Notes under the pieces: model-generated
The model's input: the letters and a program-made list of their open reading frames with translations, nothing else
Databases searched by the model: none
Told to the model about the DNA's origin: nothing
Made by a program: the position numbers and the translations under genes
In this document: positions 8,477-14,971 of the stretch, piece by piece
Layout of the letters: the number at the start of each line of letters is the position of its first letter
Numbering within the stretch: the stretch's first letter is position 1
Source: Bacteroidales bacterium UBA5537
GTDB taxonomy: Bacteria; Bacteroidota; Bacteroidia; Bacteroidales; Lentimicrobiaceae
Assembly (NCBI GenBank): GCA_002426025.1
Contig: DINP01000102.1
Coordinates: forward strand, 58,189 to 112,430
Length of the DNA: 54,242 bases
Direction of reading: 5' to 3'

Positions 8477-8875
8477 TTAAACAGTGGCGGGAGGTGCCCT
8501 TGATGAATGGTTGGTAAGGAATATTAGCTTATGCGGAGAGAATATGAAACAATGGGTAAAGTTTACCTCATTGAGTTTTGACACAAAATCAAAATCTGTG
8601 CTGATGCCAAAAAGGTCGAGATTGAAATTTGATAAAGGAGCTGAATGAATACCTAAATCGCTTCCCTTTTCCGAAATAATAAGATTAAATGCATGACAAT
8701 GCGAATCCGGTTTTTCATTGGGACTATCGGTATTGGAAGTTTTACATTCTATGTTCTCTGGATGATCTTCGACAGTATCGAAATGATGATGATGGGGAAT
8801 AACAGCATGGGAAAGAATCATTATCCCCGCAATGAGGATAAGAAATTTGCTTGTATGTTTCTCCATTAATATCAT
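8477..8875 (-). CDS. Small His-rich exported protein, first gene of the metal operon
   Basis: 132 aa. Signal sequence FLILIAGIMILSHAVIP is followed at once by HHHHFDTVEDHPENIEC, then further His/Cys (SHCHAF), and a conserved-looking C-terminus SSRAPPA. Small His-rich proteins of this kind often lead Bacteroidota Cu/Zn efflux operons; the family function is not established. Two in-frame ATGs (8875 and 8866) are equally plausible starts. The promoter-like element TATTTTTG lies 33 bases upstream and the 7-1-7 inverted repeat just beyond it, so this gene and those after it are probably repressed by the Fur-like protein encoded upstream. Confidence 0.75.
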   Translation of the reverse strand: MILMEKHTSKFLILIAGIMILSHAVIPHHHHFDTVEDHPENIECKTSNTDSPNEKPDSHCHAFNLIISEKGSDLGIHSAPLSNFNLDLFGISTDFDFVSKLNEVNFTHCFIFSPHKLIFLTNHSSRAPPATV

Positions 8876-8907
8876 GTTATCAAGACTTTATTCTAGCAAT
8901 ACAACGT

Positions 8908-8915
8908 CAAAAATA
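8908..8915 (-). promoter_or_regulatory. -7 promoter element of the metal-efflux operon
   Basis: TATTTTTG on the minus strand, an exact match to the Bacteroidota TAnnTTTG element, 32-33 bases before the His-rich gene. The inverted repeat at 8928-8942 occupies the -25 to -40 region. No good TTTG -33 box is visible, which fits a regulated promoter. Confidence 0.65.
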
Positions 8916-8927
8916 CTAAATTGTTGA

Positions 8928-8942
8928 TGCAACCGGGTTGCA
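8928..8942. promoter_or_regulatory. 7-1-7 inverted repeat, candidate Fur/Zur-family operator
   Basis: TGCAACC-G-GGTTGCA on the plus strand is a perfect 7-1-7 palindrome, the classic layout of Fur/Zur/PerR boxes. It lies between the stop of the Fur-like gene and the -7 element of the first efflux gene, where a bound repressor would block RNA polymerase. The base content differs from the AT-rich E. coli Fur box. Assignment to the adjacent regulator is inferred from position. Confidence 0.6.
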
Positions 8943-8945
8943 AAG

Positions 8946-9359
8946 TTACTTTTTGCAATTGGAGCAGACTCCTTTTACTACCATATTTACGCTTTCAAGG
9001 GAAAAATTATTGGGTAGGCTAATTGAAGGAATTGGAAAATCATTTAAACAAAGGGTCTGATTGCATTTTGTGCAAAGAAAATGAACATGCAGTTCTTCGG
9101 GCATACATTCGCAAGTGTCCTGGCAAAGTGCATATTTTACCGTTCCACTCCCGTCGTCGATACTATGAATAAGTTTGTTCTTTTCAAAAGTTTTGAGTGT
9201 CCTGTATAATGTGGCTTTATCTACTTTCTCAAATTTATGTTCTAATTGAGGCAAACTAATAGCAGTTTTTTGCTCGATTAAAACTTGCAATACCAACTCT
9301 CGCATAGCGGTTGGTTTGATGTTTTTCGAGTTGAGTTTGTTGTCTATTTCTTTCTTCAT
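8946..9359 (-). CDS. Fur/Zur-family metalloregulator
   Basis: 137 aa. The N-terminal winged helix includes IKPTAMRELVLQVLIEQ and the recognition segment KVDKATLYRTLKTFEKNKLI. The C-terminal domain has HVHFLCTKCNQTLCL and GVCSNCKK, two CxxC pairs forming the structural zinc site, and additional Cys residues (CQDTCEC) that may form a regulatory site. It is shorter and more Cys-rich than iron-sensing Fur, closer to Zur-like regulators that guard zinc or other divalent-metal efflux. It is the first gene of the island and has its own TACTTTTG promoter element. Confidence 0.9.
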   Translation of the reverse strand: MKKEIDNKLNSKNIKPTAMRELVLQVLIEQKTAISLPQLEHKFEKVDKATLYRTLKTFEKNKLIHSIDDGSGTVKYALCQDTCECMPEELHVHFLCTKCNQTLCLNDFPIPSISLPNNFSLESVNMVVKGVCSNCKK

Positions 9360-9387
9360 TTTTAATTTCCTCAGTTTGTTTAAAGCT

Positions 9388-9395
9388 CAAAAGTA
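9388..9395 (-). promoter_or_regulatory. -7 promoter element of the Fur-like gene
   Basis: TACTTTTG on the minus strand, an exact TAnnTTTG match, 28 bases before the ATG of the regulator. No TTTG was found at the -33 position. Confidence 0.6.
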
Positions 9396-9638
9396 ACAAT
9401 TATGTACCGGTGTGCAGTAAGAATTTATGAGATCTTATAAGCTTTTGGGTTGCGCGTTGGCTTAAGGGGGCTTGGCAAAGTGCTGCAATTTGGGTTTGCC
9501 TTTATTGCAAAAAAAAATCATCAAGGTTTGCACTGGACTGTAATAAATGCATGCCTTTTTTCTCCTCGTTCAGACGCTAAGGATTTGGCTGCCGTTCAAA
9601 CAAACCCTGTTCCCCCCTCCGCCATTTAGCACTCTGCT

Positions 9639-9661
9639 CCCCTCTCCGCCCAGAAGAGGGG
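9639..9661. repeat. REP-like palindrome (CCCCTCT...AGAGGGG)
   Basis: CCCCTCT and AGAGGGG flank a 9-nt loop, followed by TCGGGGGTGAGG. I recall this general form from intergenic repeats in many bacterial genomes. It lies just beyond the terminator of the 9727-10659 gene. The surrounding gap 9360-9726 otherwise holds only the Fur-like promoter and the terminator. Confidence 0.5.
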
Positions 9662-9674
9662 TCGGGGGTGAGGC

Positions 9675-9704
9675 AAGAAAAACAGCCCGGCATCACCGGG
9701 CTGT
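9675..9704 (-). terminator. Rho-independent terminator of the carboxypeptidase-regulatory-like gene
   Basis: Minus strand: ACAGCCCGG, loop TGATG, CCGGGCTGT, then TTTTTC. A 9-bp GC-rich stem with a U-run, 22 bases after the stop codon. Confidence 0.88.
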
Positions 9705-9726
9705 CAATCTACAATAATTATCCAAC

Positions 9727-10659
9727 TCACGCTTTCCCCATCACTCCGTCGGCTTCGGTTTCCTCTCCTGTCACAACCGAAATATCTTCCAGTTCAAGGC
9801 TTTGGTAAGAATCCAGGATGCAGGTAATAGTATGCATACCCGGTGCAACCTCATCAAAGAAATAATCACCGTTCTCATCGGTAGTGGTAGCCTCTTCAAC
9901 CCCTTCCATTTCCACAATCACATTCTGTAAACCCTCTCCTGTTTCCGAATCGGTAATATTGCCAAAAATCATCCCGGTAGTAGCATTGGGTTCAACACCT
10001 TTCTCATTCCGCTTTCCTCGTCTGTCAACAATTACGCGGGCAGTAACATAGGCATTAAAATACTCTTTGTCGGTGTTCTTTATCAGGTTCATTGCAACAT
10101 CCATTTTTTCATTAAGCAATTCGCGTACATTTGCCACATTCTCTTTCAGTTCCTTATTAATTGCAGAACGACTGGCAATATCCATTCGTGGAGCCGAAAG
10201 CAGCGTCGTATAATCAATAATCCTGTCCTTAAGCCCGTCAGGAGTAATTGCCTGCCCACGATAAGGGGTAAGAGCTTCCGCAAGTCCATAAGCAAGGTCT
10301 CTCACCCGGGTCGAAATATCAATAAGCTTATCTCCGCCTGCTCTGCGCAAATCTGAATAACACAAATCAACCTGCGCCTTCAATTCAGGTCTGTTTTCCA
10401 TACCCGCGTAAAGCAACAACTGGCTTATCATCTCATCAGCACCAGCCTCAAGCAAAAGGCGTTTAGCCTGTTTTTGCGCTGCATAACGGTTTTCAAGAAC
10501 CAGTAGTTGGTTCTTTTGATGATGCAACGCGATAAGGTCCTTCAGTTCCGCATTCAGTTCAATGCCCTTTGGCACCAATGCCAGATTCTCAGCATACCTG
10601 TCCTGTACATCAGCGACTGCTTTTGCCATAACAATAACATTCATTTCTTTTGTCTTCAT
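9727..10659 (-). CDS. Helical protein with C-terminal carboxypeptidase-regulatory-like domain
   Basis: 310 aa. Residues 1-215 are predicted helical with no signal peptide (for example LKDLIALHHQKNQLLVLENRYAAQKQAKRLLLEAGADEM). Residues about 225-305 form a beta-sandwich of the carboxypeptidase-regulatory/CNA-B type (GMIFGNITDSETGEGLQNV, TTDENGDYFFDEVAPGMHTI). That module is usually extracellular, so its presence in a protein without an obvious export signal is odd. It is a single-gene unit closed by a strong terminator. I do not recognise the N-terminal domain and propose no function. Confidence 0.8.
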   Translation of the reverse strand: MKTKEMNVIVMAKAVADVQDRYAENLALVPKGIELNAELKDLIALHHQKNQLLVLENRYAAQKQAKRLLLEAGADEMISQLLLYAGMENRPELKAQVDLCYSDLRRAGGDKLIDISTRVRDLAYGLAEALTPYRGQAITPDGLKDRIIDYTTLLSAPRMDIASRSAINKELKENVANVRELLNEKMDVAMNLIKNTDKEYFNAYVTARVIVDRRGKRNEKGVEPNATTGMIFGNITDSETGEGLQNVIVEMEGVEEATTTDENGDYFFDEVAPGMHTITCILDSYQSLELEDISVVTGEETEADGVMGKA

Positions 10660-11242
10660 AAACTCATTTTTTTGTTAAACATTAAATTAGTTAGAAACTA
10701 TAATCTCATCAACGATGATTCAACCCAGCCGGTATCCGCAACTCTCAGTCATCTAACCAACAGGCCGCAAAAACCCGGCATAAAACAACTCATGCATCAT
10801 GCCGTCTCACAACAGCAAGCAATACAAAAAGAAACTGTACGGTTTATTGCAGGCCTTATCTCTCTAAAATACAATCATCTAATAGCACAGCCCAATATGT
10901 CAAACCGGATACATAGAATTCAAACAATAAATGTGTGCGTGTAGCAATCAATTTAATATCCCGTACCATCGTATAAATCGCAGCATCAAACCTGCAAAAA
11001 GGTGGGAAACGATGGCATTAAATTGTATAATACACCTATCACAAAAATAAAGAACATAGATTTACAGCAAATGTAGGAAATAATCCTCCATACCAATAAC
11101 TCGATTCTGAAAAATAAATTGTGTTCCAACAAAAATTTTAATTGTAACAGTCCCACCAAGTAAAAGCCAATCTTTTCGCCCGTCCCCTGAAACAGTTTGC
11201 GCTCGTCCCCTGACGCGTGCTACCACTTAAAAACAAAGATTT
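10660..11242. other. Gene-free gap with no recognised element
   Basis: About 580 bases with no convincing coding signal or tRNA-like structure that I can see. The one local oddity is the direct repeat CGTCCCCTGA at 11181-11190 and 11204-11213, just before the 21-bp repeat locus. Confidence 0.5.
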
Positions 11243-11249
11243 AAGGAGG
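11243..11249 (+). promoter_or_regulatory. Strong Shine-Dalgarno before the heptapeptide-repeat ORF
   Basis: AAGGAGG, a full anti-SD complement, with 7 bases to the ATG at 11257. Strong SD sites are uncommon in Bacteroidota and I see no comparable one in front of the other genes here, so its presence in front of a repeat locus suggests translation. Confidence 0.6.
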
Positions 11250-11256
11250 ACAAAAA

Positions 11257-11523
11257 ATGTCTACTCACTGTCCGCACCCTTCTACTGAAAGTCCGCACCC
11301 TTCTATGCAAGGTCCGCACTCATTTCCATGAGAGCCGCATCTATTTCCGCATTGTCCGCACCCTTCTACGCGAGGTTCGCACCCTTCTACGTATGGTCAG
11401 CACCCTTCTACGTATGGTCCGCATTCTTCTACGCTAGATCCTTACCCTCTTACTAATGGTCCGCACCATTCTAATCACGGTCCGCGCGCTTCTAAGTCTG
11501 GTCTGCAACTTAGGTTAGTCTAA
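11257..11523 (+). pseudogene. Heptapeptide-repeat ORF interrupted by an in-frame TGA
   Basis: ATG at 11257 opens MSTHCPHPSTESPHPSMQG and reaches a TGA at 11329-11331 after 24 codons. The same frame then stays open to a TAA at 11521 (88 codons in all, counting the TGA). Before and after the TGA it encodes repeats with consensus G-P-H-P-S-T-x, for example RGSHPSTYGQHPSTYGPH. The frame is kept through degenerate units whose sequence has drifted, and the ideal SD favours translation. It could be a 24-aa peptide, a decayed gene, or a minisatellite whose 21-bp unit keeps phase by itself. No homologue is known to me. Confidence 0.45.
11260..11512 (+). repeat. Degenerate 21-bp tandem repeat, about 11-12 units
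   Basis: Unit consensus GTCCGCACCCTTCTACGTATG. The units at 11374-11436 are nearly identical; those at both ends are diverged. There are no spacers, so it is not a CRISPR array. See the repeat ORF for its coding reading. Confidence 0.85.
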
Positions 11524-11650
11524 GGCTGAGCCTCAGAATTTAATATCAATTCAGGCACAGCCTGGTTCGGCCTCTGATAGAAGCCCGGTTTTCTTTCGCA
11601 TTCCTTATGAAAATTAATGCGTTCCAGGTCTGTTAATTTAAAAAAATACT

Positions 11651-11658
11651 TACCTTTG
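11651..11658 (+). promoter_or_regulatory. -7 promoter element of rpsA
   Basis: TACCTTTG, an exact TAnnTTTG match. It implies a 5' leader of roughly 110 bases before the rpsA ATG, long for this window and consistent with a regulated ribosomal-protein leader. Confidence 0.65.
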
Positions 11659-11744
11659 CACCCCGGTTTGGCCGGCGCCTTTGCTTTTGATTTTCAGAGG
11701 TGTTCCTGACTGTTCAAACCTGTAATTAACCTTAGTATTAACCG

Positions 11745-11761
11745 GGTTCCTTCGCGGAGCC
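11745..11761 (+). promoter_or_regulatory. Stem-loop just upstream of the rpsA start
   Basis: GGTTCC-TTCGC-GGAGCC forms a 6-bp stem (one G-T pair) ending 15 bases before the ATG. In many bacteria S1 represses its own mRNA by binding its leader. Whether this hairpin has that role is inference. Confidence 0.4.
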
Positions 11762-11776
11762 ACAAAGAAGAATTAA

Positions 11777-13918
11777 ATGACAAACGACGAATTAAACGTC
11801 AACGAAGAATCAACCAATGCCGAAGGCCTTGCTAACGAGAACGTTAATGAGCAACCTGAAGTTGTTGAATCTGAAGTTAAAAATGAAACTGAAGCTGTTG
11901 TTGAAGAGACAGTTGCTGATGTAGAAGAAACTGTTGAAGCAGTTGATGCACCTGTTGCTGAAGAAGCTAAAATTGAAACACCTGAAGTTATTGAAACACC
12001 TGAAGTTGTTGAAGCACCTGTTGCTGTGACAGCTAAAGTTGAAACTACAGTTGAAGATGAAGATGATGATGATGAGCCAACTGTTGAAAAGTTGAAATCA
12101 AAGCTGGTTGCACAGGTTTCATTAGAGAATTTCGATTGGGATGCTATCGGTAAGAAGCATGAAAACTACACTGCTGACGAGCGCACCAAGCTTGAAGGTC
12201 TTTATGATAAAACCCTAAGCTCAATAGTTGAGCACGAAGTTATTGATGGTACTGTAGTTGCCATGAATTCGCGCGAAGTTGTTGTTAATATTGGTTTTAA
12301 ATCAGATGGAGTTATTCCACAGTCGGAACTCAGATATAATCCCAAACTGAAAGTTGGTGACCAGATTGAAGTATATGTTGAAAGCCAGGAAGATATGGGC
12401 GGACAGCTTATTCTCTCACACAAAAAGGCTCGCATTCTCCGTTCATGGGAGCGCGTTAACCAGGCTTTCGAAAAAGAAGAAATTATTAATGGTTATGTTA
12501 AATGCCGCACCAAAGGTGGTCTAATCGTTGATGTATTCGGTATTGAAGCATTCCTCCCGGGTTCACAGATTGATGTGAAACCAATCCGCGATTACGATAT
12601 CTACGTTGATAAGGTAATGGAATTCAAAGTTGTGAAAATTAACCAGGAATACAAAAACGTGGTTGTTTCGCACAAAGCGCTTATTGAAGACGAACTAGAG
12701 CAGCAGAAAGCCGATATCATCAGCAAACTTGAAAAAGGTCAGATTCTTGAAGGTACCGTTAAGAATATCACTTCTTATGGTGTATTTATTGACCTTGGTG
12801 GTGTTGATGGTCTGGTCCATATTACCGACCTTTCATGGGGACGTATCAATCATCCGGAAGAAATCGTTCAATTGGATGAGAAAATCAAGGTTGTTATCCT
12901 TGACTTTGATGAAAACAAAAAACGGATTGCCCTTGGTCTCAAACAACTTACTCCTCATCCATGGGATTCGCTCAGCGAAACTGTTAAAGTGGGTGATGAA
13001 GTTAAAGGCCGCGTAGTGGTAATTGCCGATTATGGTGCATTTATCGAAATAGCTCCTGGTGTTGAAGGTCTGATCCACGTTTCCGAAATGTCATGGTCGC
13101 AGCATCTGCGCACCGCACAGGATTTCCTTAAAGTCGGTGATGAAGTTGATGCAGTTATCCTTACACTCGATCGCGAAGAGCGCAAGATGTCGCTGGGTAT
13201 CAAGCAACTCATTCCTGATCCATGGACAAACATCAAAGAAAAATATCCGCTCAACTCCAAACACGAAGCTACAGTCCGCAACTTTACCAACTTCGGTATT
13301 TTTGTTGAACTCGAAGAAGGTGTTGATGGTCTCATACACATCTCTGACCTTTCTTGGTCGAAAAAAATCAAGCATCCTGCTGAATTCACCAAGATTGGTG
13401 AGAAAATTGAAGTTGTGGTACTTGATGTGGATGTTGAAAACCGCAGGTTGAGCCTTGGTCACAAACAGTTAGAAGAGAATCCTTGGGAAGTTTTTGAAAC
13501 TGTATTCTCAGTTGGTTCGGTTCACAAAGGAACCATTACCAGCGCAAGCGATAAAGGAATGGTAGTTTCCCTTCCATACGGGGTAGAAGGTTTTGCACCG
13601 CTGCGTCATGTGGTTAAAGAGGATAACACCCAGGCTAAAGTTGAAGAATCACTCGACTTCAAGGTTATTGAATTCTCGAAAGATAACAAGAAGATCATTC
13701 TTTCACACTCACGTATATTCCAGGAAGTAGCTTCAAATGAGCGCGCCAAGGAATCTGCATCGAAAGAAAGTGCAGAAAATTCAACCAAACGTGCTGTTAA
13801 AAAACTCAAGGACAACCTCGAGAAAACTACACTCGGCGACCTCGAAGCACTTGCCAATCTGAAATCAGATATGGAAGAGTCAGAAAAAGCGGCCGCTAAG
13901 AACAAAAAATCAGAATAA
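11777..13918 (+). CDS. rpsA: 30S ribosomal protein S1
   Basis: 713 aa. Residues 1-105 are a low-complexity acidic extension (repeats of PEVVE and ETVEA), a lengthened N-terminus also seen in other Bacteroidota S1. Six S1/OB repeats follow; the third to fifth are most typical, with signatures such as GQILEGTVKNITSYGVFIDLGGVDGLVHITDLSWGR and KVGDEVKGRVVVIADYGAFIE. The C-terminal 50 residues are charged and helical. S1 binds mRNA and delivers it to the 30S subunit. It is monocistronic: own promoter, strong terminator. The start codon lacks a strong SD, as is usual in the phylum. Confidence 0.98.
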   Translation: MTNDELNVNEESTNAEGLANENVNEQPEVVESEVKNETEAVVEETVADVEETVEAVDAPVAEEAKIETPEVIETPEVVEAPVAVTAKVETTVEDEDDDDEPTVEKLKSKLVAQVSLENFDWDAIGKKHENYTADERTKLEGLYDKTLSSIVEHEVIDGTVVAMNSREVVVNIGFKSDGVIPQSELRYNPKLKVGDQIEVYVESQEDMGGQLILSHKKARILRSWERVNQAFEKEEIINGYVKCRTKGGLIVDVFGIEAFLPGSQIDVKPIRDYDIYVDKVMEFKVVKINQEYKNVVVSHKALIEDELEQQKADIISKLEKGQILEGTVKNITSYGVFIDLGGVDGLVHITDLSWGRINHPEEIVQLDEKIKVVILDFDENKKRIALGLKQLTPHPWDSLSETVKVGDEVKGRVVVIADYGAFIEIAPGVEGLIHVSEMSWSQHLRTAQDFLKVGDEVDAVILTLDREERKMSLGIKQLIPDPWTNIKEKYPLNSKHEATVRNFTNFGIFVELEEGVDGLIHISDLSWSKKIKHPAEFTKIGEKIEVVVLDVDVENRRLSLGHKQLEENPWEVFETVFSVGSVHKGTITSASDKGMVVSLPYGVEGFAPLRHVVKEDNTQAKVEESLDFKVIEFSKDNKKIILSHSRIFQEVASNERAKESASKESAENSTKRAVKKLKDNLEKTTLGDLEALANLKSDMEESEKAAAKNKKSE

Positions 13919-13938
13919 TCTTTTCTGAAATATCTTTG

Positions 13939-13965
13939 AAAAAATCCCCTTATTGGGGATTTTTT
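13939..13965 (+). terminator. Rho-independent terminator of rpsA
   Basis: AAAATCCCC-TTATT-GGGGATTTT then TTCG, 20 bases after the rpsA stop. Confidence 0.88.
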
Positions 13966-14056
13966 CGTTTATAGCCATTTCTGTATTGATTTTTTCATGA
14001 TTTTTACGCACCAACTACTAAAGCTATCAACAAGCAGATCCCGGATATACATCAGG

Positions 14057-14971
14057 ATGAAGAATTTTACAGTAACTATACTAGGCAGCAGTGCTGCAGT
14101 TCCCTATAGAAACCGAAATTTGTCGGCCCAATTGGTAAATCATGCCGGGCGCAGTTTTCTGATTGACTGTGGTGAAGGCACCCAGATGCAGTTAACTCGG
14201 CTAAAGATTAAAAGTATGCGTATCAACCATATTTTTATCAGTCATTTGCATGGCGATCACTTTTATGGTTTAATCGGATTGATATCTACGATGCACCTGC
14301 TTGGCCGGAAAACAGATTTGCATATATATGGTCCTCCCATGCTTGAAAATATAATCAAACTGCAACTTGAGGTTTCACTTACCGATCTTGTTTACAGGCT
14401 TTATTTTCATCCAACCCAGGATCATACTTCTGAGATTATCTACGAAGACGAAAGGCTTACGATTAGCTCTTTACCAATGGTACATCGTATTCCCACCACC
14501 GGATTCTTGTTTACTGAAAAGCCATTTCCACGGCACATTAATATGGATGCCGCCGAAACGTATAATGTTCCCTTTGCATTTTTCAATGAAATTAAAACCG
14601 GCAGGGACTTCAGGACGGAGGATGGACAGTTGATTCCAAATAATTTACTTACTATTGAAGCTAGCCCTCCTCGAACTTATGCCTGTTGCTCCGATACGCT
14701 GTATAATGAACCTTTAGTTGAGTTGATAAAGGGTTGCAATCTTGTTTACCACGAAGCAACTTTTATGAGTGAAATGGCAATTGTAGCAAAGGAAAAGCTT
14801 CATTCAACCTCTGCTCAGGCTGCTATGATTGCTAAGCTGGCCGGAGCGCGAAAATTGTTATTGGGCCATTTTTCAGCGCGCTACGACAACCTTTTGCCAT
14901 TACTCGAAGAAGCACGAGCCGTTTTTGCTGAGTCCTATCTTGCAGAGGAAGGCGTAAGTTATGAGGTATAA
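14057..14971 (+). CDS. rnz: Ribonuclease Z (tRNA 3' endonuclease)
   Basis: 304 aa from the ATG at 14057, the normal length for bacterial RNase Z; an upstream ATG at 13997 would add 20 unconserved residues. It is a metallo-beta-lactamase fold enzyme that trims tRNA 3' trailers. Zinc motifs are visible in order: ISHLHGDHFYGL (HxHxDH), the MVHRIPTTGF segment, CCSDT (bridging Asp), HEATF and LGHFSARY. Its stop codon abuts the stop of the convergent sensor kinase with no base between. Confidence 0.96.
   Translation: MKNFTVTILGSSAAVPYRNRNLSAQLVNHAGRSFLIDCGEGTQMQLTRLKIKSMRINHIFISHLHGDHFYGLIGLISTMHLLGRKTDLHIYGPPMLENIIKLQLEVSLTDLVYRLYFHPTQDHTSEIIYEDERLTISSLPMVHRIPTTGFLFTEKPFPRHINMDAAETYNVPFAFFNEIKTGRDFRTEDGQLIPNNLLTIEASPPRTYACCSDTLYNEPLVELIKGCNLVYHEATFMSEMAIVAKEKLHSTSAQAAMIAKLAGARKLLLGHFSARYDNLLPLLEEARAVFAESYLAEEGVSYEV

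Noticed and set aside
10507..10944. 145-aa plus-strand frame across the 5' end of the carboxypeptidase-regulatory-like gene
   Set aside because: Largely antisense to a better gene, no family features, no promoter element or SD.
11329..11331. Selenocysteine codon in the heptapeptide-repeat ORF
   Set aside because: No SECIS-like hairpin is visible after the TGA, no sel genes are in the window, and the repeat context does not call for Sec.
11260..11512. CRISPR array
   Set aside because: The 21-bp units are directly tandem with no unique spacers, they are degenerate, and no cas gene is near.
13997..14056. N-terminal extension of RNase Z
   Set aside because: The extra 20 codons are unlike the family, and the internal ATG gives exactly the normal 304-aa length.
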